64,000 nt of DNA from an uncultured Eubacteriales bacterium (lineage in GTDB: Bacteria > Bacillota > Clostridia > Peptostreptococcales > Anaerovoracaceae): assembly GCA_902786855.1 (NCBI GenBank), contig CADAEH010000007.1:1-64000 (forward strand), written 5' to 3'. Positions 1 to 8,220 of this stretch are shown here, piece by piece. Both the position numbers and the translations under genes were made by a program. The notes under the pieces are model-generated. The model was not told the DNA's origin. It ran no database searches and saw only the letters and a program-made list of their open reading frames with translations. Numbering within the stretch: position 1 is the stretch's first letter; each line of letters opens with the position of its first letter.

Positions 1-20
1 TTATTCCCTTGCAATACAAA

Positions 21-56
21 ACACCAGGATTTGCACTATCATGCTTATCCTGATGT
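21..56 (+). terminator. possible terminator hairpin of an upstream gene
   Basis: Two 10-base arms (ACACCAGGAT and ATCCTGATGT) pair at 9 of 10 positions around a 16-base loop and are followed by a pyrimidine-rich stretch. This would suit the end of a gene lying to the left of the window. The loop is long and the U tract is interrupted, so the call is weak. Confidence 0.3.
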
Positions 57-268
57 TTCGTCTTCTCTTTCTGTCACCTTAACTTAATGACATTGTCCGG
101 ACGGGGAGCAATTCTTTTGACAAACGAGTTAGATAAGACTAACATATATAGAGAGGGATGAACATCACAGATCTTTTAAATAAGCTAACATGGAAACTGC
201 GTGCATGGCAGTCATTACCGCAGTGTTGGCAGGGATCATGGCTCTGATCCGGTAAATGGAGGGAAAAT

Positions 269-1213
269 ATGTCAAAAAAAGCATCACAGTTTCAAAAGAA
301 GGTAATGAGCCTGGGATATCGTGGCAAGGAGATATTCAAGCCGCTTAATACCGGGTGGATAGATGAGCATACGGCATGTATCCGTGAGTGGATAGCCAAC
401 ATATTCTTTTACACGAAAAATGGGACTACGATCATGATCGATGCCGGATACAACTATGACGGGCTCGCAGAAAAGATGCGCTGGCTGGATATCGACCCGT
501 CCTCTGTTCAGCATATACTCATTACTCATCAGGATACAGACCATGTCGGGGCGATAGAACGCGATTCAGACGGACTTTTCAGGCATGCAGCACTTTACCT
601 GAGCGAAGTCGAGAACAGATATATGACCGGAGAAGTCAGGCGGAAAGTTGTCTTTGGCACATACAAACTTCCGATGGTAGAGACAGATAATAAGAAGGTT
701 CTTCTGAAGGACGGAGAGGTCTTTCAGATCGGGGACATCCGTGTAGAGGCTATCCTGGTTCCCGGCCATACCTGGGGACACATGGTCTATCTGATCGACG
801 ACGCTTATCTGTTTACCGGTGATACGATCTGGTTTGGCCCTGATGGGGGATACAGTTTCATCAATTCTCTTGCGGAGGATAATGAACTTGCAAAACAGTC
901 TCTGGCGAAGCTGGAAAACCTGCTGAGAGAACGCGACCTGACTCCGAAAATAATCACGGGGCATACAGGGTGGTCGCAGGATCTGGATTTTTCTTTCGCG
1001 CATCGTGACCAGGTATGCAATAGTCTGAGGAGACAGACACCTCATGATCCGTCGGCGCCATATGACGGGTACGATGAGAGCGACGATACGGAAGAAGGCG
1101 CAAGAAATAATCCATTGGTTTCCGTGAATGATGTGGAAAAGCTTGAAGTCTGGAATAGTTTGCGAGAAATGATGCCGTCGTGGGACGAACTGCATAGAAA
1201 ATACGGGAACTAG
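269..1213 (+). CDS. MBL-fold metallo-hydrolase
   Basis: A 314-residue metallo-beta-lactamase-fold hydrolase, probably cytosolic because no signal peptide is visible. The metal-site loop reads THQDTDHVG (His87, Asp89, Asp91, His92), the HxDxDH variant of the usual HxHxDH. Further ligands are visible as PGHTWGH (His167), FTGD (Asp185) and TGHTG (His232). The family includes lactonases, glyoxalase II-like enzymes and many uncharacterised hydrolases, so the substrate cannot be named. GGAGGG five bases before the ATG fixes the start. It is first in a run with a membrane protein, an alpha/beta hydrolase and an isoprenylcysteine-methyltransferase-like protein. The C-terminal 70 residues are acidic and lie outside the fold. 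Confidence 0.85.
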   Translation: MSKKASQFQKKVMSLGYRGKEIFKPLNTGWIDEHTACIREWIANIFFYTKNGTTIMIDAGYNYDGLAEKMRWLDIDPSSVQHILITHQDTDHVGAIERDSDGLFRHAALYLSEVENRYMTGEVRRKVVFGTYKLPMVETDNKKVLLKDGEVFQIGDIRVEAILVPGHTWGHMVYLIDDAYLFTGDTIWFGPDGGYSFINSLAEDNELAKQSLAKLENLLRERDLTPKIITGHTGWSQDLDFSFAHRDQVCNSLRRQTPHDPSAPYDGYDESDDTEEGARNNPLVSVNDVEKLEVWNSLREMMPSWDELHRKYGN

Positions 1214-1238
1214 ATAATCAGTAGGAAGAGAGTATACG

Positions 1239-1676
1239 ATGAGACTTGAAAAATCGGCAACAGTGAACGAGGGGGCAGACTCAATATACAAAACCGATAT
1301 ATCTGATGCAAGATGGATCGCATACGACATCCTGGGAAATATAGGATGGATTACCTATCTTGCAATGCTGGCGAAAATGATCAGAGACAGAGAATATGGG
1401 AATGCTGCGGTCTCGACAGCTCCGGCGGCTCTTATGATCACAGGCGTTGCAGAACTGATCAGTGAGAGGATAGAAGGGCTTGACCGTGTGCTTCCTAAAG
1501 CTCGACTGTACAGAGGATTTGGGGTGCTGACTCTCGGAGGTATTACAGGCATCGCCGCATCAGCTGTGGCAGATTCAAGCAAAATGACTAAGTCCGCCAT
1601 GGGTGGTGGTGCGGTGCTGTGCGCAGTGTTTGCCGGACTGCTTCTTGGAAAATACAAAATCACCGATGACAAGTGA
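1239..1676 (+). CDS. small multi-pass membrane protein
   Basis: A 145-residue protein I do not recognise. After a polar N-terminus of about 25 residues come four hydrophobic stretches (about 30-45, 55-75, 90-110 and 115-138), the last two rich in glycine and alanine, so a four-helix membrane protein is likely. It starts 25 bases after the MBL-fold gene behind AGGAAGAG and ends 26 bases before the BAAT-like hydrolase, so the three are probably cotranscribed. No catalytic or binding motif stands out, and no function is proposed. Confidence 0.65.
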   Translation: MRLEKSATVNEGADSIYKTDISDARWIAYDILGNIGWITYLAMLAKMIRDREYGNAAVSTAPAALMITGVAELISERIEGLDRVLPKARLYRGFGVLTLGGITGIAASAVADSSKMTKSAMGGGAVLCAVFAGLLLGKYKITDDK

Positions 1677-1702
1677 AACCATAATGGGAAGGTATATTAC
1701 AA

Positions 1703-2620
1703 ATGAATAAACAGATCATTGTTCCGGAGATCGACGGATTCTACGGAGCATATTATCCGAATAAAAAGCCTTCAGATAAGGCGATGATAATTATGCTGGG
1801 AGACAGTTCTGACGACAGGCTTGCCGCCAGCGGTGCAAAATGGATCCATGAACTTGGCTGCCATGCTCTTGCCATGTCCCCAAGTAAGAAAGACTACGGT
1901 CATCATAATTATCCAATCGAAAGATTTGGATCCGCGATAACATTTCTTAAGGATCGAGGAATAAGAAAGATCGGTATTGCCGGCGCATCTACTACGGGAA
2001 TGTTGGCTCTGGTGGCAGCATCTTATTATCCTGAAATAACGCTGACCATAGCAATGTCTCCAAGTGATTTTGTAATGGAGGGTTTCTACCGGGATGGCAA
2101 AGACGGCATGACAGAACGCCCGGGAGATAATGAATCGACAGTAACATGGAAGGGCGAACCGCTTCCTTATCTGCCTTATGCATACAGACATCCTGAATAC
2201 TGGCAGAAGATACAGGAAGAGTCCAAAGCTGGCAGGGATATGGTGGCTTCGAGAAAGATGTTTGATGAGTCGGAACGGAGACATCCGCTTAAGGAAGAGG
2301 AAAGGATCAAAATTGAGAACATAAAAGGCCATATAGTCTTTGCCGGAGCTGAAGATGATGTCCTGTGGGACACTTGCAAGTATATACGCAGGATGGAGGA
2401 ACGACTTTCTGAAAAGCAGCATGATTGTACGTACCTTTCGCTGATATACGAGCATGGCACGCATTTCGTTTTCCCGGAGTCGCTGCTTAAGATCATGCTG
2501 CCAGTCGGCGCGGACCTGATGACGCTGATCTTCAAAGCGGGAAGAGAATATCCAAAAGAATGCAAAGCTGTCAGGGAAGACATAGATATCAAACTTAGGG
2601 AAATAATAACTGAGTGGTAG
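1703..2620 (+). CDS. alpha/beta hydrolase of the acyl-CoA thioesterase/BAAT type
   Basis: A 305-residue serine hydrolase resembling the C-terminal domain of acyl-CoA thioesterases and bile-acid-CoA:amino-acid N-acyltransferases (BAAT_C). The nucleophile elbow is GASTTG with Ser96. A likely acid is in AGAEDD (about 218-219) and the catalytic His is in EHGTH (251 or 254). The N-terminal accessory domain of the long eukaryotic enzymes is absent, as is usual in Clostridia. GGAAGG about ten bases upstream supports the ATG. It sits between two membrane-protein genes on one strand. The family suggests thioester or ester hydrolysis; the actual substrate is unknown. Confidence 0.75.
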   Translation: MNKQIIVPEIDGFYGAYYPNKKPSDKAMIIMLGDSSDDRLAASGAKWIHELGCHALAMSPSKKDYGHHNYPIERFGSAITFLKDRGIRKIGIAGASTTGMLALVAASYYPEITLTIAMSPSDFVMEGFYRDGKDGMTERPGDNESTVTWKGEPLPYLPYAYRHPEYWQKIQEESKAGRDMVASRKMFDESERRHPLKEEERIKIENIKGHIVFAGAEDDVLWDTCKYIRRMEERLSEKQHDCTYLSLIYEHGTHFVFPESLLKIMLPVGADLMTLIFKAGREYPKECKAVREDIDIKLREIITEW

Positions 2621-2676
2621 CTCCAAAGATTAGCAGAAGATAACAAATGAATATGAACAAAGGAGTCAGATCAATA

Positions 2677-3168
2677 ATGAACAACAATGAGCATCTTCCT
2701 GTATACGGACCGGGACCGGTGATCGGAGGAGTGATGGTAATTATCACGATCGCTGCATGCTTTATGAGAAATCTGCCGGGGCTTGAAACAGGCAGACTTG
2801 AAGGCAGTATAGGAGTGTTGTTTATAACAGCAGGTATTTTTCTCATTGCTGCCGGTATCGCTCTCTGGATATATGCTGTTCTGGTTTCCAAAATCGATGA
2901 CGGGATCCTGAACAATCATCTCGTTACAAACGGAGCATATGCGATCGTACGGAATCCTATATATTCCGCGATCATGATCGCCTGTACGGGAGTGCTGCTG
3001 ATAGTACGTAATCTGTGGTTCCTGATAATACCGCTGTTCTTCTGGTCTTTCATGACTGTCGTGCTGAAGAATACCGAAGAAAAGTGGCTTAAGGATCTCT
3101 ATGGAAATGAATATACGGAATACTGCAGAATGGTAAACCGCTGCTGGCCGTGGATCCCTAAGAAATAA
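2677..3168 (+). CDS. isoprenylcysteine carboxyl methyltransferase family protein
   Basis: An integral membrane methyltransferase-like protein of about 163 residues with four hydrophobic helices. The signature GAYAIVRNPIYSA near the middle, followed by a C-terminal region ending in EKWL..YGNEY..YC, matches the ICMT/PEMT family (S-adenosylmethionine-dependent methylation of lipids or lipidated cysteines). Bacterial members mostly lack known substrates. I chose the ATG at 2677 because AAAGGAG precedes it by 11 bases. An in-frame ATG at 2647 has only a poor ribosome site and would add ten polar residues. It closes the first small operon, and damaged genes follow immediately. Confidence 0.75.
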   Translation: MNNNEHLPVYGPGPVIGGVMVIITIAACFMRNLPGLETGRLEGSIGVLFITAGIFLIAAGIALWIYAVLVSKIDDGILNNHLVTNGAYAIVRNPIYSAIMIACTGVLLIVRNLWFLIIPLFFWSFMTVVLKNTEEKWLKDLYGNEYTEYCRMVNRCWPWIPKK

Positions 3169-3222
3169 GAGGGTCAATCTTTTGCAGGAATGGTGAAGAA
3201 CGTGCAGGCGAGGAGATATGAT

Positions 3223-3459
3223 ATGAAAGTCAGCCGTAGATACAGGGTCTTGAACACCATGTTCAGGGCAATCAAAGTGAACAGGATGCTGGATAAGCAG
3301 GGCGATGAACCTGAGGCAAAAGCGGTCAGGCAGGAGTATTTCAAGGCTATAGGCAATACGACCAAAGAGATATGTGTGCATGAATACGGAGACCCGTCTG
3401 ATCCGTTGATCGTACTGCTCGCTCCGATGCTGCTCTCAGTGGCATCTGTTTATCTCTGA
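3223..3459 (+). pseudogene. truncated alpha/beta hydrolase, N-terminal fragment
   Basis: The reading frame from ATG 3223 (AGGAG seven bases upstream) gives about 66 residues typical of the start of an alpha/beta hydrolase: a basic helical lead, then HEYGDPSDPLIVLLAPM, which looks like the first core beta strand before the oxyanion loop. The frame then runs into unrelated residues and a stop. No nucleophile, acid or histidine is present, so the product cannot be an enzyme. The junction near 3430-3440 coincides with another open frame (next feature), which points to a deletion or recombination that fused two genes. Whether a short peptide is still made is unknown. Confidence 0.6.
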
Positions 3460-3718
3460 GGACCATGAAGAAAAGGGACCGTACCTTTCGATATATGACA
3501 GTGCAGCGGGGAATCCCGGATTCGAGGGACGTATCATGTACCTGAAAGATGATATCGTGATCATAGAAATCGATCAGGATCTGTATGAGGGGATGCCGGC
3601 AGACTGGAGTGCAGAGGGAGATGGGAAGTATGCAATACTTAATATCTCAGCCGAAGACGATGGCATAGTACTTGGATATCGAGGCAGTGAAGTCCGTTTC
3701 AGAAAGACGCCGCAATGA
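3437..3718 (+). pseudogene. C-terminal fragment of an unrelated protein
   Basis: In the second frame, sequence from about 3437 reads WHLFISEDHEEKGPYLSIYD and continues through alternating hydrophobic and acidic strands to a stop at 3718. The composition and strand pattern look like the end of a secreted beta-rich, lipocalin-like domain. No start codon with a ribosome site lies ahead of it: the first ATG (3536) is inside the strand pattern. It abuts the broken hydrolase front end, so this is best read as the surviving 3-prime part of a second gene after a deletion. The family assignment is by impression only. Confidence 0.5.
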
Positions 3719-4072
3719 TACAGAATATGAGAAGAGCTGGTCTGAAGGACGCGGACCAGACGCTTCAAACGGAGTTTTTCGCTTTGAGAAGAGGCTGAGA
3801 TAGACTCTTTTGCACTGCCCGACAGCAGTAATAATTATCTTTAATATCAACATTTACGATATGGTGACTTTTGCTTTTTCTAGCGAAACTCGCCATATTT
3901 TAGTGTCCGGACCGAGATTGGAAAGAGCATCCGGTCAATCGAAATACATCATGGAAAAGGAAAACTTACAGAGCGTAATGCTCTACTCAGTCGTTCCATA
4001 TCTGAATAATATGGTATCCGCAATTATATATGTATTACAAATAGCTCTTCGCAAGAGCTATTGTTAGCATAT
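3719..4072. other. non-coding stretch packed with inverted repeats
   Basis: No gene is supportable here. The stretch holds a series of hairpins: CTGGTC/GACCAG near 3739-3761; a long imperfect one at about 3858-3899 (ATATGGTGA with TCGCCATAT, with inner pairing around GCTTTTTCTAGC); AGAGC/GCTCT at 3972-3986; CCATAT/ATATGG at about 3996-4014; and a perfect 10-base-pair stem AATAGCTCTT/AAGAGCTATT at about 4039-4062. It leads directly into the structured RNA candidate at 4073. It could be the left part of the same element, the remains of a small mobile element, or several separate sites. Confidence 0.5.
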
Positions 4073-4279
4073 AACACGCGCCGGATGTCCCCCGCCTCTA
4101 AGGCGGCGGGTTCCATTTTCGACCATCGGTGGTGGGTTACAATCCCCCACCGATGCTCTCAGGAGCTGAAGCTCCCGGCGCGTGTTGACGGCGTCGCTCG
4201 CTCCAATCAAGCGAGCTTGTTGGAGCTTCGCTCCTAGTTGAACATTTCAGTTCTCCCCGGCCGGGGGATGGGTATTGAA
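4073..4279 (+). ncRNA. structured RNA, HEARO / IscB omega-RNA-like, no nuclease gene
   Basis: A perfect 12-base-pair long-range stem (4073-4084 with 4175-4186, AACACGCGCCGG) encloses three hairpins: CCCCCGCC-TCTAA-GGCGGCGGG at 4089-4110, a 9-12 base-pair stem at 4124-4155 (CATCGGTGG/CCACCGATG), and GGAGC-TGAA-GCTCC at 4162-4175. Downstream follow GCTCGC/GCGAGC (4196-4216), GGAGC-TTC-GCTCC (4222-4234) and CCCC-GGCC-GGGG (4255-4266), the last inside a short TTCA/TGAA closing stem. The architecture and the position just before a start codon resemble HEARO RNAs, the guide RNAs of IscB nucleases, but dapF follows instead of iscB. An IS200/IS605 end on the other strand is the main alternative. The family name is from memory; the pairings are directly visible. 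Confidence 0.55.
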
Positions 4280-4289
4280 GAGGAACACC

Positions 4290-5159
4290 ATGAGATTCAC
4301 CAAGATGCAGGGTTGCGGCAATGATTATATATATGTCAATTGCTTTGAAGAGAAAATCGACGATCCGTCGGCTCTCGCTGTCAGACTGTCCGACAGGCAT
4401 TACGGGATCGGAAGCGACGGGCTTATTCTTATAGAGCCATCGGAAAAGGCAGATGCATATATGCACATGTTCAACGCTGACGGCTCGGAAGGAAGAATGT
4501 GCGGCAACGGGATCAGATGTGTAGCAAAATACATATATGATCATGCGCTGATCCATCCGGACAGAAGGCATGCTGTGATAGATACTTTGTCCGGACTGAA
4601 AGAGGTCCGCTTTGCTGTGTGTGATAAAAAGGCCACATCTGTAACGGTAGATATGGGCATTCCGCATCTGACCGGTTCGCATGCTGAGACTGTCTTTATA
4701 TGCGGAAAGGCTGTAAGATTCATTGGCGTCGATACCGGTAACCCGCACGCCGTTGTTTTTCTCGAGGACAATATTGTGCCGCTGAAGCTATTTGCGAAAG
4801 GCGAAGATACCTCAGCTGATCTGCGCCCATACCTTGCAGATCTGGATATAGAAGAACCCGGAACAGCCATGGAACAAAGTGAAAGATTCCCGGACGGCGT
4901 CAATACGGAGTTTATATGTTTTGTCAGCAGAAAAGAGATATGTATGAGAGTCTGGGAAAGAGGCTCAGGAGAGACGTTTGCATGCGGAACGGGGGCAACA
5001 GCGTCAGTATATGCAGGGATAATGACGGGCAGGCTTGAAAATGAGGTGCTTGTACACCTGAAGGGGGGCGATCTTGTCATAAGATATGACGAGCAGACCG
5101 GGAAATGCTATATGACAGGGCCTGCCGAAGAAGTGTTCACAGGGGATATACGAATTTAA
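4290..5159 (+). CDS. dapF: diaminopimelate epimerase
   Basis: A 289-residue cytosolic enzyme converting LL- to meso-diaminopimelate for lysine and peptidoglycan. It has the usual two-domain length and both catalytic cysteines: Cys71 in MCGNGIRC and Cys232 in FACGTGA. Substrate-binding signatures such as GNPHAV and GVNTEF are present. The ATG at 4290 is chosen because GAGGAA lies six bases upstream; a TTG at 4275 falls inside the structured RNA. It opens the dap-pur operon, ending 25 bases before dapH. Its leader is the omega-RNA-like element, so that structure must affect, or at least precede, its expression unless a promoter lies inside it. Confidence 0.96.
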   Translation: MRFTKMQGCGNDYIYVNCFEEKIDDPSALAVRLSDRHYGIGSDGLILIEPSEKADAYMHMFNADGSEGRMCGNGIRCVAKYIYDHALIHPDRRHAVIDTLSGLKEVRFAVCDKKATSVTVDMGIPHLTGSHAETVFICGKAVRFIGVDTGNPHAVVFLEDNIVPLKLFAKGEDTSADLRPYLADLDIEEPGTAMEQSERFPDGVNTEFICFVSRKEICMRVWERGSGETFACGTGATASVYAGIMTGRLENEVLVHLKGGDLVIRYDEQTGKCYMTGPAEEVFTGDIRI

Positions 5160-5184
5160 CAGATGTTGTTAAGAGAGGTGCAAC

Positions 5185-5877
5185 ATGAACGCTCAGGAAA
5201 TAATACAGTTCATCGGGAATGCAGAGAAGAAGACGCCCGTCAGAATGTTTGTAAAGGAAAATAATCCGATAGACTACGGCAGCGCAAGGGTCTTCGGAGC
5301 AGGAGATAAGATCGTGTTCGGAGACTGGAAGGAACTGTCCGGCATAGTCAGAGATAATGCCGACAGTATCGAAGATATAGTGATCGAGAACGACTGTCGG
5401 AACAGCGCGGTACATCTGCTTGATATCAAAGACCTGCATGCCAGGATAGAGCCCGGTGCATTCATAAGAGAGCATGTCGAGATCGGCAAAAACGCTGTTA
5501 TCATGATGGGCGCTGTTGTCAATATCGGGGCTGTGATAGGACCCGGGACCATGATAGATATGGGCTCCGTTATTGGCGGACGGGCAGAGGTCGGATGCAA
5601 CTGTCACATCGGAGCAGGTGCAGTACTTGCCGGAGTAGTAGAACCGGCTTCCGCTGTCCCCGTCATCATAGAGGATGAGGTACTCGTCGGAGCAAATGCT
5701 GTGATCATTGAAGGCGTCCATGTAGGAAGAGGCGCTGTCGTCGCTGCAGGCGCTATAGTAACCGAAGACGTGCCTGAGAATGTTGTTGTGGCTGGCTGTC
5801 CTGCTAAGGTCATCAAGCAGAAAGACGAGAAAACCACTATGAAGACAGCTCTGGAGTCCGCTCTGAGGAATCTGTAA
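5185..5877 (+). CDS. dapH: 2,3,4,5-tetrahydrodipicolinate N-acetyltransferase
   Basis: A 230-residue left-handed beta-helix acetyltransferase. An N-terminal alpha/beta domain (about 1-85) is followed by hexapeptide repeats (about 90-205; [37 protein letters not shown]) and the closing GCPAKVIK typical of the DapH family. It transfers acetyl from acetyl-CoA to tetrahydrodipicolinate, the branch point of the acetylase route. AGAGGTG precedes the ATG. The next two genes encode exactly the following two steps, which supports DapH rather than the succinyl-type DapD. Confidence 0.95.
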   Translation: MNAQEIIQFIGNAEKKTPVRMFVKENNPIDYGSARVFGAGDKIVFGDWKELSGIVRDNADSIEDIVIENDCRNSAVHLLDIKDLHARIEPGAFIREHVEIGKNAVIMMGAVVNIGAVIGPGTMIDMGSVIGGRAEVGCNCHIGAGAVLAGVVEPASAVPVIIEDEVLVGANAVIIEGVHVGRGAVVAAGAIVTEDVPENVVVAGCPAKVIKQKDEKTTMKTALESALRNL

Positions 5878-5915
5878 ACAGCCGCAGCAAATAAATAGGT
5901 AAAGTTGGTGATGAT

Positions 5916-7061
5916 ATGGCTATGAGAGACCATCTGAATGAAGCAGCTTACAGTCTCAGGAGAAGCGCAATAAGAGAGTTCTCCAGAATGGCAGCTGCAA
6001 GGGAGAACTGCGTAAGGCTTACTCTGGGTGAGCCTGATTTTGCAACGCCTGATGCTGTGTGTAATGCTGCAGCAGAATCATTGCAGGCAGGTGATACACA
6101 TTACATTGAAAACAACGGGGCAAGAGAACTTCGCATCAGGATAGCGGAATATGAGCGCGAAAAAAACGGTATGGACTATGATGCCGATGAGATCATAGTC
6201 ACATCAGGAGCTACTGAAGCGCTGTTTGTGTCACTTCTGGGGATCATCAATCCGGGAGATGAGGTTATAATACCTGTTCCGGCATTCGTTCTGTATGAAG
6301 AGATAGTGCTTCTTGCAAGAGGCGTTCCTGTATTTCTTGATACCGCAGAGGATGACTTTCAGATCAGGAGTGATGCAATAGACTCTCTTATTACTGACAG
6401 GACCAAGGCGGTAATACTTAATTCCCCGAATAATCCGACAGGCTGTGTGTACGATGACAAAAGCCTGCGGGCTGTGCGTGATGCGGTCAGCGGAAAGAGC
6501 ATATTCGTGATATGTGATGATGTATACAGGCAGCTTTGCTACACAGACAACTATCATAGCTTTGCGGAAAACCGTGACCTCAGGGAGCAGATCCTTGTTG
6601 TACAGAGTTTTTCAAAACCTTATGCCATGACCGGATGGCGTATGGGCTATCTGATGGCAGACAGCCAAGTTAAAGAAAGGCTGGAGCTTATCCATCAGTT
6701 CGATGTAGTCTCTACTCCATCCATGTTCCAGAAAGCGGGCATAGCTGCACTTCAGACAGACCCGTCTAAGATGGTCGTTGAGTATAAAAAGCGCAGAGAC
6801 TATGTGACCGGCAGACTCAGGGAGATAGGAATGAATCTGAAAATTCCTGACGGTGCTTTTTATGCATTCCCATCTATAGCAAATTATGGGACAGACTCAA
6901 TGTCTTTCGCAATACGCCTCCTGAATGAAGCAGGGGTCGCGGTGACCCCCGGTATAGCATTCGGTTCGGACAGATATATAAGAATATCTTACTGCTGCAG
7001 CATGGATGCCCTGAGAGAAGGCACTGACAGACTGGAAAAATTTCTGAAACAATATGAATAA
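5916..7061 (+). CDS. patA: class I/II aminotransferase, probable N-acetyl-LL-diaminopimelate aminotransferase
   Basis: A 381-residue PLP-dependent aminotransferase of fold type I. Visible are the SPNNPTG loop (170-176), the DDVY segment (about 201) and the PLP lysine Lys234 in SFSKPYAMTGWR. By itself it could be an aspartate/aromatic aminotransferase, but its place between dapH and the M20 deacetylase makes N-acetyl-2-amino-6-oxopimelate the likely substrate (PatA role). The stop overlaps the start of dapL by eight bases, implying translational coupling. The start lies after a GGTGATGAT-type site; a second in-frame ATG two codons later is equally possible. Confidence 0.88.
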   Translation: MAMRDHLNEAAYSLRRSAIREFSRMAAARENCVRLTLGEPDFATPDAVCNAAAESLQAGDTHYIENNGARELRIRIAEYEREKNGMDYDADEIIVTSGATEALFVSLLGIINPGDEVIIPVPAFVLYEEIVLLARGVPVFLDTAEDDFQIRSDAIDSLITDRTKAVILNSPNNPTGCVYDDKSLRAVRDAVSGKSIFVICDDVYRQLCYTDNYHSFAENRDLREQILVVQSFSKPYAMTGWRMGYLMADSQVKERLELIHQFDVVSTPSMFQKAGIAALQTDPSKMVVEYKKRRDYVTGRLREIGMNLKIPDGAFYAFPSIANYGTDSMSFAIRLLNEAGVAVTPGIAFGSDRYIRISYCCSMDALREGTDRLEKFLKQYE

Positions 7062-8217
7062 AGAAAAAAGGATAAAGGAACTGGCTTCTGAATACTCCGA
7101 AGAGATCATGGGCCTGAGGGAAACCATTCACAGACATCCTGAAATGGGTAATAAAGAATACAGGACTGCTGATCTGATAGAAAGTTATCTTATCAGTCTG
7201 GGGATCGAGACAGAGCGCTTCCTGGATACTGCGGTGAAAGGCGTACTGCATGGAAAAAGCGGAGGCCGGACTGTCGCGCTGAGAGCAGACATGGATGCTT
7301 TGCCGGTGGATGAGGCTACAGGCGCAGCTTTTGCCTCTGAGGTGCCCGGAGTAATGCATGCCTGCGGCCATGATGTGCATACAGCAGCTGCGCTCGGAGC
7401 TGCCAGGATACTCTCGGAAATAAAAGATGACATTGATGGGAATGTAGTATTCCTGTTTCAGCCTGATGAAGAAGGAAGAGGCGGGGCCGAAAGAATGATA
7501 ACAGAAGGCTGTATGGAAGGTGTAGATGCGATATTCGGAGCACACGTTTCGCCCGATATGCCCGCAGGTAACATCGGCGTCAGGTACGGAAAGTTTTACG
7601 CTGCTTCAGATATGTTCACTGTTGTTGTCACGGGCAGATCTTCTCATGGCGCTGTGCGCGAGAAGGGTATAGATGCATTGGGTGCAGCTGCTGAGATGGT
7701 AACGGCTCTTCTGAAGCTGCCACGGCAGATCACTGATGATAAGTGTGTGCTGACGATTGGCAGGATGAATTCCGGAACAGCCGGAAACATAATGCCGGGA
7801 TCAGCTGAGTTCGAAGGTATCATACGGACGCTCGGTCCGCAGACGCGCGCGGCGATGGAGAAATCTTTCCGAAGGACAACGCATGAGATCGCAGAGAGGA
7901 CAGGAACTGAAGTATCGATAGATTATATTCACAGCTATCCGGGGGTCGTTAATAACGAGGAAATGACTGCGCTTGCCGAACAGGCAGCGATCACTCAGTT
8001 CGGAAGAGACAGAGTATGCAGGATCGATGAACCGATTATGACCACTGAAGATTTCGGATGTTTTATGGATGAAGCACCGGGCGCTTTTTATCATATAGGA
8101 GCCGGTTGTGAAAAACCGCTGCACAGCGAAAGCTTCCTGCCTAAGGAAGATGTTGTGATAAAACTGGCAGAGATGCATGCAGCGGTGGTCACGGTATATC
8201 TTAAAAAGGGGGATTGA
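7054..8217 (+). CDS. dapL: N-acetyldiaminopimelate deacetylase, M20 amidohydrolase
   Basis: A 387-residue metal-dependent amidohydrolase of peptidase family M20D that removes acetate from N-acetyl-LL-diaminopimelate, giving the substrate of DapF. The metal site is visible as HACGHDVH (His102, Cys104, His106, His109), the acidic pair in FQPDEEGRGG (about 139-140), and a downstream His in HVSPDMPAG. A dimerisation domain interrupts the catalytic domain at about 185-300. Indole-acetyl-amino-acid and hippurate hydrolases are close relatives, so context decides the name. purA starts three bases after the stop. Confidence 0.9.
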   Translation: MNKEKRIKELASEYSEEIMGLRETIHRHPEMGNKEYRTADLIESYLISLGIETERFLDTAVKGVLHGKSGGRTVALRADMDALPVDEATGAAFASEVPGVMHACGHDVHTAAALGAARILSEIKDDIDGNVVFLFQPDEEGRGGAERMITEGCMEGVDAIFGAHVSPDMPAGNIGVRYGKFYAASDMFTVVVTGRSSHGAVREKGIDALGAAAEMVTALLKLPRQITDDKCVLTIGRMNSGTAGNIMPGSAEFEGIIRTLGPQTRAAMEKSFRRTTHEIAERTGTEVSIDYIHSYPGVVNNEEMTALAEQAAITQFGRDRVCRIDEPIMTTEDFGCFMDEAPGAFYHIGAGCEKPLHSESFLPKEDVVIKLAEMHAAVVTVYLKKGD

Positions 8218-8220
8218 GCT

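Noticed and set aside
190-255. Short hydrophobic frame of 21 residues upstream of the MBL-fold gene
   Set aside because: It has no ribosome site and is too short. A frameshift from a frame starting at 158 would give a nicer small membrane peptide, but that needs an assumed error.
566-1330. 254-residue frame on the minus strand opposite the MBL-fold gene
   Set aside because: It is a mirror of the codon pattern of a gene with clear catalytic motifs. It has no ribosome site and no recognisable domain.
1772-2626. 284-residue minus-strand frame opposite the BAAT-like hydrolase
   Set aside because: It is an antisense shadow; the plus strand carries the hydrolase motifs and a ribosome site.
3810-4067. 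85-residue open frame in the hairpin region
   Set aside because: It has no ribosome site, its composition is unlike protein, and it runs through several inverted repeats; the structure explains the region better.
4275-4289. TTG start for dapF
   Set aside because: It lies inside the RNA structure without a ribosome site; ATG 4290 has GAGGAA at the right distance and gives the family's normal N-terminus.
6874-7545. 223-residue minus-strand frame opposite patA/dapL
   Set aside because: It spans two genes with unmistakable active-site motifs on the other strand, and its composition is unlike protein.
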